A DNA stretch of 14,092 nt from Smittium mucronatum (GCA_001953115.1 LSSL01001702.1:1-14092), one strand, 5' to 3'; shown: positions 1 through 9,639, counted from the first letter of the stretch. Numbers and translations: made by a program. The notes: generated from the letters alone by a model not told the origin.

Positions 1-1235
1 CTTTAATTAAATGAAAATTTTCCAATTAATATTTTATCTCGGTATATCAGCATATTATTACGTCGAATAGTAAACCATTTACCTTTTATTAAATAGAGAT
101 ATTTGGTGTCAAATGGATGTCTTATTTTAATCACATTATAATAAAAAAATTCTATTTTTATTATATAAGATTTATTAATATCTCCAATCAATTTTTTTTA
201 TACTATTCAGTATTTGCTGCTAATTTTAATTAAAAGATATGGCTAATTATTTAATCTTAGCATTTATTAATATCTAATAAAAGGAAAAAATATATGAAAA
301 TAAACAAATATTATTATAAAAAAAGAAAATAGCTTCGATTTAATAAAATTTTCTAATACTTTCATCTCCAAAATTGAGCTTAGTTTCTCTGAAAAATAGT
401 TTTTTACCAAGTATAATAGGAAAATATAGTTTGCTTATTATATTGCAACAAATATAATCAAATTTTATATAAATATAAGCTTATTAAAATCCGTATGAGT
501 ATACTTTTTTTCTTTTTATAGTAATTTCTCTATATTTAAATAAAAGTTTTAATACTATTGATTTTTTTTAAATTATATAATCATTTCATCTATAATAGAA
601 ACCAATTAGAATCAATTCTAACATCTATTTTTTCGTTTAGATCCATGTAAGTACCTATATATTTTTGTAACTTCGTATATGTAGCACTCAGCATAATTTT
701 TTTACAATTTCCTCATATGTTTACTCCAAAACCGCAACATTTCACGAGTTTAACTTTTATAAGGTTTATATTTGTTTTTTTTGGAAGTTAGAAGTAAATA
801 TCGATAAAGTTTTACTAATATTTGTATAATTGTAATTTTTCTTCAAAATAAAACTTAAAATTTATTAAAAAATTAAACAATTTTATTAAATTAAAAACCT
901 GTTTTCAGAAACTTGTGATTTTATTCTTTATTTATTTTAAAAGAATATAATTAGAAAACTCGTGCTCTTTAAAGCTTAATAAATAACCCCTTAATGGGAA
1001 ACTATTTTTTAACTCGATAATTGGATTTATTTTTTGTCAAAAATGCACTAATTGAAAAATCGTTTTTTTGGGGATTTTTTTCTAATTTTGATTAGATTTC
1101 TAGATTTCAGTATTACTTTGTATTTTATGTACATTTTTTCTTAATAGCAGCATTTGGTTTTTTTTCTTTTTAATTTTATAACAGACTATTTCCCAAGTAT
1201 TTAAAAAAACCCCAATAATTATAATTTTATGATAG
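1..1235 (+). pseudogene. rrs: decayed 16S rRNA gene, 3' two thirds (5' part outside window)
   Basis: This is a relic of small-subunit ribosomal RNA; the intact RNA forms the decoding subunit. Anchors in 16S order are: CAGC then TATTACGT at 48-63 (530-loop region, GCCGCGGTAATACGT in E. coli); ATACTTTCATCTCC at 356-369 (ATACCCTGGTAGTCC); GAGCT at 376; AGTATAATAGG at 410 (AGTACGGCCGCAAGG); AGAAACC at 597 with TTCTAACATC at 616 (AGAACC...CTTGACATC); CTCAGC at 687; CCGCAAC at 732 (CCCGCAACGAG); CGTGCT at 961; AACTCGA at 1011; GTCAAAAATGCACTAAT at 1036 (GTCGGAATCGCTAGTAAT); TGTACA at 1128; TAACAGACTA at 1179 (TAACAAGGTA). From AGAACC to CAGC I count 92 nt here against about 84 in E. coli. Universal bases inside the anchors are replaced by A/T, so this is a pseudogene. 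No single anchor is decisive; the shared order is the evidence. The downstream 23S relic on the same strand supports the call. Confidence 0.72.
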
Positions 1236-1714
1236 ACAGCAATCCAATAAAACAAAATCACTTTTATTAATATTCCAGAAATAGAAAACAGCTATTAAAT
1301 TTATTGATTGCATAATTGATCATTCTAACCAACAAAAGTATATTTAAAAGCGAATATTAATCTTTTTCACAAAAAGTATAATAATATCTTCTTGATAAAT
1401 AAATCAAGGAAAAAAAAGAGAAAAAACTAAAAAAGTACCAAGATTTCTTAACACATATATCCTAGTTTAATTAATTAATTTATATTTCAATTTTGTTTAA
1501 TACTTCTCCCCATCAATTTACTTAATTCAGATAATTATAAAAAAGCATGAAAACAGAGTTTTTTTATTTTGATATTTATTCTTGTTTATCAGAAAGTATA
1601 ATAAGTCTCCAGAATGACAAATTTTATTATAAATTGATTATGATGCCATATAACCTACCTTTAATAAAATGGTTTATAGTATTTTTTCATAAGAGAGCAT
1701 AATTGTTTATAGTT
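1236..1714 (+). other. 16S-23S spacer relic, no gene recognised
   Basis: This stretch lies between the last 16S anchor and the first 23S anchor, where an internal transcribed spacer is expected, and its length is ordinary for one. Such spacers often carry tRNA-Glu or tRNA-Ile/Ala. I see only a short CTTTTT-CAC-AAAAAG hairpin near 1362-1376 containing TTTCAC, as in a Glu anticodon loop, without a matching T-arm or acceptor. I therefore call no tRNA. Otherwise the stretch is plain AT-rich sequence. Confidence 0.45.
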
Positions 1715-2620
1715 AATTATTTGATTTTTTAATCAAATAGCCCAATATTACTTCAGATGAAGATTTAATAATCAAAAATGTAAAAATAAGCTTTTTTCAA
1801 AAAATTATGAGAAAAAAATAATATAATAAATTTTTAAAAAGTATCAAAAAAGAATATAGGGTGTATAATATTTGTTAAATATCTATCTTTTTTTAAATTA
1901 ATGACTTTAATATATGTCGTAGCGGAGATTAACAATACGCTAAAATAAAGAAATTATCTCATCAAAGAACTGGCTTTATAATCAAAGAGGTGATTAACCT
2001 AGTTTTATTACAAATTATTTTAATACAGTTGTGAGCTTTTACAGGAAATCCTATCTTCTTTTTTTGAATTTTGATGATTCAAAATTTATTATTTTATTTC
2101 AAATCTAAATTTTTTTTTCCCTCTTTCTATTGAGATTTTTTTTAAAACTTTCTATTATTTTACTTTATCCTATCGCTACAGGAAAAATAGTACTTTTTAT
2201 TATTATTTTAATTGGGTAAGAAAAAATGAGCTATATGAAAAAGCACAACTCCCTTCCAAAATGAGCAGGCATTGGGTTTTTATAGTATATAAATAAACAT
2301 TATTATAAATCAGTCGAATTTATTTGTCTTTAAATCTCATAAGTAAAAGGAAAGATTTAAATTGAACCAAACAAAAAAACCCTAAAACCAAATAACAAAG
2401 TTCTAGGCGGAGTATTGGGAATACTCCGACAAATATTCTAAATTATTTTAATGTTTATTTTGTAATAAAGTTTTCAATGAAAGAAATCATCAATATGAAG
2501 CCACTTTTCTTATTAAAAATTATAATTATACTGTCAAAAAACAAGATTTAATTTTTATCATCACTGAAATCTCACCAAAACACAAATAATATATAATAAT
2601 CACTGAATTCTGACACTTTT
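1715..2620 (+). pseudogene. rrl: decayed 23S rRNA gene, domain I and first half of domain II
   Basis: Relic of large-subunit rRNA, 5' part. Anchors in order are: GCCC at 1740 then GATGAAG at 1756 (GCCC...GGCGATGAAG, 16 nt apart here and about 17 in E. coli); AAATTAATGA at 1895 and GTAGCGG at 1919 (AAATCAACCGA...GTAGCGGCGAGCGAAC); GAGGTGATTAACC at 1987 (GGGTGACAGCCCCGTA); TGTGAGCT at 2030, then ATCCTATCT at 2048; TGAAAAAG at 2236 with AGCAG at 2264 (28 nt apart, about 30 in E. coli); TATAAATCAGTCGAATTTA at 2304 (TATAATGGGTCAGCGACTTA); ACCCTAAAACC at 2379 and TTCTAGGC at 2401 (ACCCGAAACC...ATCTAGCC); TGAAAG at 2478 with ATCA shortly after; CACTGAATTC near 2601 (ACTGCGAATACC). E. coli positions are roughly 25-960. 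The order matches and the spacing is mostly close, but many invariant bases have become A or T, so the gene is dead. The match is lost after about 2620. Confidence 0.75.
2408..2428. repeat. G+C-rich perfect hairpin, 9-bp stem, GGG loop
   Basis: CGGAGTATT (2408-2416) and AATACTCCG (2420-2428) are exact reverse complements around a GGG loop. Stems with four G:C pairs are rare at this base composition. No T-run follows on either strand, so it is not a standard terminator. It lies just after the CTAG anchor of the 23S domain II relic, where the intact RNA also forms a local helix. It may be a preserved or shifted rRNA stem. Confidence 0.7.
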
Positions 2621-3041
2621 TAACAAAAAAAAGTTTTGGTTTTTTTAATGGAAAATATCTTTGAAGTTAATAAAAAGTTTTTCTGTTTATGAAACCCGTT
2701 AAGTCTTCTCCTTACTTGTAGTAAAATGACATAATTTCCGGATCAAGGTTTATTTTTAACATTTAATAGATCAGATATATGAGAATTATTATTATCACAA
2801 GTCCAATCAAAAATAAAAAAAGAAAATAGATTTAAAACCCTCTCAAAATTCTGATATTTATAATTTATTTTTTGTTTAAGATTCTGATTAACATGTATTT
2901 TTACTGAGTTTATATGGATATATTTCCAATTATAGTAAGCAGTAAAAATGTAACGGAGAAATTTCATCCACAAATTGAAACCATCATATTTATGGGTATA
3001 GTTTTTTAGTATTTCTACCTTTAATTTAAGAGCACCTTTTA

Positions 3042-3380
3042 TTGAAAATTTTCAGCGTAATTTTTAATTTTAATATCAATTTTTTAAAAAAAGCGCCATT
3101 AACAAAAAAATTAAATAAATTGGTTAGATATTATTTACGGAAATTCCATAAATTTTTAAAATTCATATTTGAAAGAATTTATCCAAACATAAGACTAGAT
3201 TCTATTTTATTTCTAATCGGGAACAACTTTTCAAATAATCGTTACTATTTTTTATGTCTTATAACCTATTTTTTTAAACTTCTTAACTACATCACCATTT
3301 TACCAAATTACAAAATTTATCTAACATGTCTGAAATTGAAATTAATACATTCACCGGTTACGAAAATTAAAAAATCTTAA
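3042..3380 (+). CDS. doubtful 112-codon open frame, no recognised product
   Basis: This is the longest open frame of the window, open from 3030 with a TTG start at 3042 and no internal ATG. There is no convincing ribosome binding site; AAGAG near 3029 is weak and far from the start. The translation is almost entirely K, N, I, F, L and Y with very little G, A, D or E, which is what random AT-rich DNA gives. I see no motif, signal peptide or catalytic pattern. A run of this length is mildly unexpected by chance, and it sits inside the stretch that interrupts the 23S relic. A remnant of a mobile-element gene is possible but unsupported. Most likely it is not a gene. Confidence 0.1.
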   Translation: MKIFSVIFNFNINFLKKAPLTKKLNKLVRYYLRKFHKFLKFIFERIYPNIRLDSILFLIGNNFSNNRYYFLCLITYFFKLLNYITILPNYKIYLTCLKLKLIHSPVTKIKKS

Positions 3381-3529
3381 TAATTACCAGAAATTTGGGA
3401 AAACCATACAAAATATACAATACCCCGAAATAAATGCAAGAATTCAAATTTTCTATTTTTAAAAAATAATTTGTATATTTATATATATCAAGATTTTTAA
3501 AAATAATAAATAATGAATTATATTTTAGG

Positions 3530-3549
3530 TATTAAATATATATTTAATA
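3530..3549. repeat. 20-bp perfect palindrome of A and T
   Basis: TATTAAATATATATTTAATA reads the same on both strands. It consists only of A and T, and such palindromes are expected at this composition by chance about once in a few windows. I attach no function to it. Confidence 0.6.
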
Positions 3550-4800
3550 TAATAATATCCCATAAATACTCTACTTTTGTATGAATTAAAACTATAATTA
3601 TATTTTTTAATCAAATTAGTAAAATTTTAATTTTGATTTATATTATAAATATTCAAAAAAAAATAGAAAAGTTTTCTCTTACTAAAATTAACTAGAATTT
3701 ATAGAATTTTATTTTAAATTTCATATGACTTTAATTAAAGCCTATTTAGCATTATATTATTATTTTTCTTTTAAAAAGAGTTACTTCGAGTTTGATTGGT
3801 TATATTAATATAAAAAAATACATATTCATATATAGCACACAATACGGGAAAATCTTTAAAATTTATTTGAAAAAGATTATCAATTTTGAAATCTTAGTCA
3901 GATAAAAAACAGATTTTTTAAAAATGAAAAATTTAATATTTTAGTGATGAGAAATGGGGGTTTTAAAAGTTTATATCTGTAGAAAGTTCTATGAATAAAA
4001 AATTATATCGATGAGTGTCATAATTTAGAGCGTCTTGAAATTTGATCGAATTTTATATCGTATAGTCGTATTAAAAGAATTCTTTATTTAAATTTGCTGT
4101 ATAAAATCCGAACTAAAATTAAATTTGGGAAAAAATAAAAATCTTTTAAATTAAACATTTCAATACTATTTAAATATCACTTTTGAGAGAATTAAAATTT
4201 TTGAATCGCAATATGGGTAAAATATGAATTAATATAATAATTAGGGAAAATGTATCAATTAGGTTTTTAGTGATGGAAAACTTTTTTTGATTTATTTTAT
4301 AAAAAATTCATTTATAAAATTATAATATTGAAAAAAAAATAATTATTCATTATAACAAAAAAAATATTTCTTGTATGATTTTCAATTAAGGGACTGATTA
4401 AAATTCAGTTTTTAAGCTTGAATGAAAAAAATATTATGTATTTTTGATTAAATGTTACTTATACTAATATTTTAGATATATTTTTCAATTTTCCGATTTT
4501 CTATTAGAAGATAAATTACTAGCAAAAAATAATAGGGGTTTAATGGAATTAACAGAATTTTAAAAATAAATCCCAGTGCTCTCAAAAAGTTTTATTATTT
4601 CAATACTGCGAAATACATCCTTTGATGTTATATAATGCAAGAAAATAACTATGAATACTAATTTCCATATATTTACAATATTTGTTGAAATTTTTTAAAA
4701 AGAGCTAATCTCATAAAAAAAAATAATAGAATATATAAATTAATCACTAGATCGAAAAAAAAGGGAATTATCATTTTTTTAAGCGCAAGTTGTTTTTTTT

Positions 4801-4821
4801 TTAAACTAGAACCTAGTTTAA
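4801..4821. repeat. 9-bp stem hairpin with AAC loop
   Basis: TTAAACTAG (4801-4809) and CTAGTTTAA (4813-4821) are exact reverse complements around AAC. A T-run precedes it on +, which becomes an A-run after it on the minus strand, so it is not a terminator in either direction. It lies within the 23S domain III relic and may be chance or an altered rRNA stem. Confidence 0.55.
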
Positions 4822-5998
4822 TTAAATTTCTGATTCATCAGAATAAATCTTCTTTTAAAAATAATAATTTTAAAAATTATACAAGGGATTTTTCATATCT
4901 TCTAAAATTTTATCCAATAATATTAAGATTAATTTGGTGAAAATTTAACTTCTGGAATTCTCAAGTTTTTTTCTATTTTTTTTTAATTAAGCTAATAAAT
5001 TTCAATATAAAAATTAAAGTTAAAGTTAAAACCGGAGAATATAATTTCTTTTTGAATTTCCTTAATTACAAAATTTTTTTTCTATTTAAATATAAGACAT
5101 CAAAAAAAAAGTGATATGATTGAAAAACTAGATGATAAATTTATTCAGATTTTATTATTAATTTGATTATATGGAGTAATTTTTTATAAATAAACTCTTT
5201 TTCGGAAAATGAAAGCCCTAAAATATTAATTTCAGAGAAAATTCTAAAAAATATACCCATTTTAGGTTTATTTTTTCGATTTATCTATTTTTATCCAAGA
5301 TAATTTCAATTATTATTTAATTCGAAAGATTATAAGGATTTAAGCCCATATATCTATATTTAAAAGTTAAATAAAAAATCAACATGTATAAAATACTAAA
5401 ATATCTAAAATGTTTGTTTTTTTCAGGGTATAGGTTGCTATCTATGGAATTAAATTACCTTGAAATAACTAAAAGACTACCTACCACTGAAGTAACTTCA
5501 AATATATGAACTATTGAGGATAAATGCGAACAACTATTGGTCTGAAATTAAGATTTGTATTATCCTTTGGTAATATAAATAGCCCAATTAAAAAATTATT
5601 TTGGAAATATTTATATAAAAAATTTATTTATCAAAAAAAAAAAAAGATATTTATCGACTATGATTTAATATAAACAGCTAAAAAAACATATTTTATTTTA
5701 TTATAGCAGAACTTTATTGTAAGATAGCGAAATTAAAAAAATGAATGAAAAAATGAAAAAAAAATGTATAAAAATGACTATTATCTTGACTAAAACAAGC
5801 TCCTCTGCTGGGATACCAGCTACATATCTACGGGAAAAATGTATGTTATACCAATGGAAAGACCCACCTGTAATTTTTTCCAGTAGGCTGGATGATTGAG
5901 GTTACGTGCAGTCATTATTTATGTTTTTTTCAACAAATAATGGTTTATTGAAGCTATTGGGCTCCTATTCAAAGCTTAATTTTAACAAGATTAATAAA

Positions 5999-6027
5999 AT
6001 TAGGCCCCTAATCAAACTGGGTTTGAT
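5999..6027 (+). other. two abutting hairpins in the 23S domain V relic
   Basis: ATTAG-GCCC-CTAAT (5999-6012) is followed by ATCAAAC-TGG-GTTTGAT (6011-6027, 7-bp perfect stem). The stems overlap by two bases. They flank the CTGGGTTT anchor (E. coli GAGCTGGGTTTAGAACG, peptidyl-transferase ring neighbourhood). Other short G+C-rich stems in this relic are GCTGG-GATA-CCAGC (5807-5820) and CCAG-TAGG-CTGG (5880-5891). They show leftover RNA structure in a decayed gene; pairing in the original rRNA differs. Confidence 0.5.
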
Positions 6028-6584
6028 ACACATTGCGTTCCTACAAATATATTTAAAAAAATTAGACCCTTATTAATTTTGAATGCTTTACTTTGCACTA
6101 GAAAATGTATAAGCTGTAATAAATGATTGGTTACTCCTGTTTCAATGTGGTCGTTCTCTGGAATCACTGTCTAGATATTCTCTGCACGTTTTATTCAATA
6201 TTCGTTACTAAGAATATTATAGCGCTTTTTGAAATTTCAGTATGGTGAATTTGGAACAGTACAATACTTTAGCCAATAATTAATCGGCATTTTTTTTCAT
6301 ACTAAGGGTGAAATTAGTTGATTGACTCAGTTTATATCCAAATTTAAACCATTTTTTTTTTGTGGTTAAATAAATCATTTATAAAATAGCAGAATAAAAT
6401 GATGAGTTAACTGATAAAATTAATGCATTTAAAAAAAAAATAATTACCTAATTTTTCTTTACTTTAAATTTTTTTAAATTTTTGAGTTACTAAAAACTAA
6501 AATAAAAACCATCCCTGATATACAGTATTTCCAAAAATTAATTGGAGTTTAAAATTATTGATGACTATTTCTACATTAGATATG

Positions 6585-6690
6585 AATATTTTCAACTCAA
6601 TTAGTGAGAATTTTCCATCCCAATGGTTAAAAAATATCAAATTTAAAAGTTAAACATTTTTAAATTGAACATTTTCTTATTTTAAAAACG
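6585..6690 (+). pseudogene. rrf: possible 5S rRNA remnant
   Basis: TTCCATCCCAATGG followed by TTAAAA (6613-6632) resembles the conserved 5S core TCCCATCCCGAACTCGG...GTTAAG with small deletions. It lies about 330 nt after the last 23S anchor on the same strand, where a 5S gene is expected. The 3' half of 5S is not recognisable and the local G+C is low, so the identification rests on one motif plus position. Confidence 0.3.
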
Positions 6691-7911
6691 AAAGTTTTAC
6701 TAAGTGAGGTGAAAATAACACTATTAAAAATGATCACTATGAATATTTTGTTTATTTCGTTTGAAACTCTCTAATCATTGATTTTGAAATAATTATTATT
6801 TTTAATTTTTAACTTGGATTTCCGTACATAAAAGAAAATTCAAGTTCGAAATTTCGAAAATACAGATAATTTATTGAGCTAAATTTATCAAAAAACTTGG
6901 CCAAAAGATAAAAATATAGAATTATATCTAATCACTTTAACAATTTTCTACCGATAAGAAGCATTGGTATTATTTCTTTTAATTATAGATCTGAAATATG
7001 GCAAGCGTTCTAAAAGAAAAATTAGATTAAATTTTTTTAAAAAAAACTTTAAATGTAATCAAATAAAATGGTGAAAATATTTTGACTGAATCTATTAATA
7101 AATCTTCATATTTGATAATTTCAAACTTAATAGACCAAATATTCATAGAGATCATTTTTAATTATAAAATATTCACTGTACTTTGTAAAATAGCCGTTTT
7201 CAAAACTGGAAAACTTTTGTTTTTCAAATAAGAAAATTCTAAATTCTCAATTGGAAAATGGAAAATGGAAAACTTTCAAATTTGAAACTGATTGGGATTA
7301 ATAATGAAAAATACTAAAAAATTTAATATAAAATCATCATGTCTAATTCGGAAACTGCTAAATAATTTGTGGAAATGCCGTATTAGAATTCTTTTAACTT
7401 AAATTATTATTATATCTTTACAATAATTAAAAAAGTGAGAAAAAAATTAAAAATTTATAAAATAAGATTTTCAATCTTACGTAAAATCAAGCTTAAAAAA
7501 AATTATTCGAAATATCATTCATAAATGCATAAAAAATTAAATTAAAGTATTACTGGAGTTTCTTACTAAACTCTTTATTCAATATATAAACATTTTAAAT
7601 CCATCAACCCTACATATTTAGGTACATAATAGTTCTAATAGTGCCTTGTAACATATTTTTAAAAAGACATAAATGGTTAAACTTTTATTTCTAACAGCTT
7701 GTATTTATTTCAGCTATTATGAACCCTTTAAAGTTGAATAGGGTGAATATTTTTTTTAGTTTTGTGATTATACGTAAATTTCTTTATTATAGATAATATT
7801 CTTTTGTTTAAAATATATATTTTTGTATTGAAATCACTAAAAGCAGTTAAAAACTTTTCTAAATTTTCATTTAATAGTTTAAATTTAATCTATAATTGAT
7901 ATAATTTTATT
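6691..7911. other. AT-rich stretch with no recognised gene
   Basis: No open frame of note on either strand, no rRNA or tRNA motif I can defend, and no terminator with a G+C stem and T-run. The only local structure is a short TGGAAAA tandem repeat followed by a palindrome at 7252-7287. Decayed protein genes could be present but are not readable by eye. Confidence 0.6.
7252..7287. repeat. three TGGAAAA units followed by a 14-bp palindrome
   Basis: TGGAAAA occurs three times head to tail at 7252-7272, and one base later TTTCAAATTTGAAA (7274-7287) is a perfect palindrome. A related CTGGAAAAC lies at about 7207. It looks like slippage in AT-rich DNA; the palindrome could in principle bind a dimeric regulator, but no promoter or gene is adjacent. 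Confidence 0.55.
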
Positions 7912-7985
7912 TAAAAAATATGAACGCAAAAAACCCACTAAGCCAAAAATTTCAGATCGTAATAATTCGAATCTCTAATAAACTT
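7912..7985 (+). pseudogene. possible tRNA remnant
   Basis: A bump of about 32% G+C and tRNA length contains TTCGAATC (7966-7973), the classical T-loop sequence. It is preceded by ATTTCAGATCGTAATAA, which resembles the 3' anticodon stem, variable loop and T-stem of a tRNA; in E. coli tRNA-His the same part reads ATTCCAGTTGTCGTGGG. The T-stem does not pair, the D-arm is not recognisable and the anticodon position reads AAA-like, so the gene would be dead and its identity is open. Chance similarity is a real alternative. Confidence 0.33.
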
Positions 7986-9639
7986 TTTATTGAAACCACA
8001 TAAAAATTATATAGATTGGTGATTTTGAGTATGATTCTTTTTAAACTTTTAAAATCGTGGGAAAATATTAAAAAAAAAAATTTCTTTTTAAAACAATTTA
8101 ATGGGATTTTTATCTAACTTTAAAAGCTAATTAAAAATACATTGAATTTAAATAAACAAAAGAAAAATCATAATAACATATATATCATCTTACACAATAG
8201 CTACACTTATTTTTATAATTTTAGACTATTTTAGGATAAAATTCATTAACATTTAACCATAATAATAATGAAAATAACCAAAAAAACATACAATTACAAT
8301 GATTTTATGGAATTTTTAAATCAATATACTCATATTTATTTATTATTTAGTTTTAAAAATTCCAAATTTACCTATATAACAGTTATAATAATCTTTTTAT
8401 ATCTATTTTTTTGGTTTATAACCTTAACTCTAATTTATATTATTTATTAACATATATATATACTTTTGAAATTTTTTTCACTATTTTCCAAAAGTCATTT
8501 TTAGAAAATAAACTGGTTTATTTCCCCTGTCTCTTATTGAATCCATTTTCTATTTTTTATTTTATTTATTTCAGTTTTAAACAAATATATTGCGGTTAAA
8601 AAAAGTATAAATCATGTTTACTATTGATATTTTTTGGAAAAGTTAATTATTTTTAAAAACATCAAATGATTATAAATCAAAGAAATTAATTTAAATTTTT
8701 TAAACAACCCTCATAATTTTATTTAACAAATTATTAATGTTAAAATTATATTTTTTCATAAAAATTTAAAATATGCAAGCGGTTTAATTACAGAGTTTTT
8801 TTGATGGATTTCGGTAAAAAAATATTTTAAAATATATAAATCCTCTTCATGAGTAATTTTCTGAAAATTAGGATATATGGCTGCTATCAAATACAATTTA
8901 CATAGATAAAATTTAATTATATTCCCTGATTTTAGCCAAATTAACATTTATTTTTAAATTTCTAATATTCAATTGAAAACTAGAAATATAATTATGAAAA
9001 TTCCAACCTATCAAAAGAAATTTAAATATCTTTTTTATCCTTGACACTTGAATGCTTATCATTAATTTTCAACTACTGGTCTTATTTATACCATTTCTAC
9101 ATCTAATCAAAGAAAATCTGGTATTTTTACTTAAGATCTAGTAGAAAAAAATCTACCAAAAAAATGTACACTTTTTATGTAATCTTAGAAAAAAACTATA
9201 AAAATTACACAATCACTTTCCTGAAGAATATTTAGAAATATAAGAATTCTTGATTAAATTTTAGGGCTTTATCGATAAAATTAGTGAATAATAAGCGTTT
9301 TCTGTGAAGGATGGTCACAAAAAATATCGATTGAATCAATATTTTTCCACTTTTAATTTGAAAAAGTGAATATATTGTACCCATTCAACTATTTTCATTA
9401 AAAAATATTAGTAATTTCTCGAAATTATGAGTGTATAATAAGGCCTTTAACGAAATTTTCTAATTTAAATTGAAAAGAAACCCCCAATTTTTTATCAATA
9501 ATAACTTAAAAGTGCTATATTTTGTTTAAAAATGTATAATTTAATTAAATAAATAATCGATTCATATTTAATCTGCATCTATCAAAATAATAGCATAAAT
9601 ATTTCATCTTTGATGAATGTTCACGAAAATTAATTTTTA
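7986..9639. other. AT-rich stretch with no recognised gene
   Basis: Short open frames exist at 8268-8450 (+), 8411-8599 (+) and 8756-8947 (minus), but their products are strings of F, I, L, Y and K with no motif, no ribosome binding site and no conserved neighbour. Small hairpins occur: GTAGA...TCTAC at 9141-9156, TGTGA-AGGATGG-TCACA at 9303-9319, and CACTTTT...AAAAGTG at 9348-9368. None is followed by a usable T-run. Nothing here supports a gene. Confidence 0.6.

Larger units (their letters stand above)
2621..4539. other. about 1.9 kb insertion-like stretch inside the 23S relic, no gene recognised
   Basis: The 23S relic stops near E. coli position 960 (2601-2618) and resumes near 1005-1035 (4543-4575). 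About 45 nt of rRNA therefore correspond to some 1,900 nt here. The stretch is more AT-rich than its flanks; the line starting at 3481 has 5 G/C in 60. It contains a weak 112-codon open frame on + (3042-3380) and a 20-bp palindrome (3530-3549). No transposase, homing endonuclease motif or terminal inverted repeat could be recognised, and no target-site duplication was found at the imprecise edges. It could be the corpse of an intron, intervening sequence or insertion element, or the result of rearrangement. The boundaries are uncertain by perhaps 50-80 nt. Confidence 0.5.
4540..6290 (+). pseudogene. rrl: decayed 23S rRNA gene, late domain II to domain VI
   Basis: This is the best supported relic. 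Anchors in order: TCCCA 4571 and GATGTT 4624 (53 nt apart; 52 in E. coli, GTPase-centre region); TCACTAGATCGA 4744 (TCACTGGTCGA); ATCAGAA 4837; CAAGGG 4882; TATCCAA 4911 (TGTCCAACG); AATATAATT 5038; CAGG 5424 to GTAACTTC 5492 (68 nt; about 70); CTGAAAT 5542; TAAGATAGCGAAATT 5720-5734 (TAAGGTAGCGAAATT, 14 of 15); GGAAAGACCC 5856-5865, exact, 136 nt later (about 130); GTAGGCTGGATGATTGAG 5883 (ATAGCTTGACACTGAACATTGAG); TATTGGGCT 5955; CTGGGTTT 6017; CTCCT 6134 and ATCACTG 6163 (sarcin-ricin arm); AGCGCT then GAAATTTC 6221 (GTGCTGAAAGCATC). G+C is about 31% from 5770 to 6300. It is dead: sequence after GCGAAATT and the AGTACGAGAGG loop are ruined, and about 340 nt of domain V are missing after 5900. 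Confidence 0.85.

Noticed and set aside
3..191. Minus-strand 62-codon frame at the left edge
   Set aside because: It lies opposite the 16S relic and has no recognisable motif.
1360..1395. Possible tRNA-Glu anticodon loop (TTTCAC) in the 16S-23S spacer
   Set aside because: No T-arm, D-arm or acceptor stem; the spacing to the nearest TTC is off.
2743..2973. Minus-strand 76-codon frame
   Set aside because: About one frame of this length is expected by chance here; residues are noise-like.
5774..6076. About 100 codons on + with a single internal TGA, readable as protein if TGA encodes tryptophan
   Set aside because: The same bases align with 23S domain V, including an exact GGAAAGACCC. rRNA often gives stop-poor frames, and no protein family was recognised.
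6013..6170. Protein-like 50-codon stretch on the minus strand opposite the 23S relic
   Set aside because: It is the antisense of the rRNA relic; no family match and stops on both sides.
5424..6240. First read as 16S rRNA (CTACGGGA, CAATGG, TATTGGGC)
   Set aside because: The 23S reading explains more motifs with better spacing. The true 16S relic lies upstream at 1-1235.
8268..8599. Two overlapping short hydrophobic frames suggesting a split membrane protein
   Set aside because: Residue composition is that of translated AT-rich noise, there is no ribosome binding site, and the lengths are within chance.
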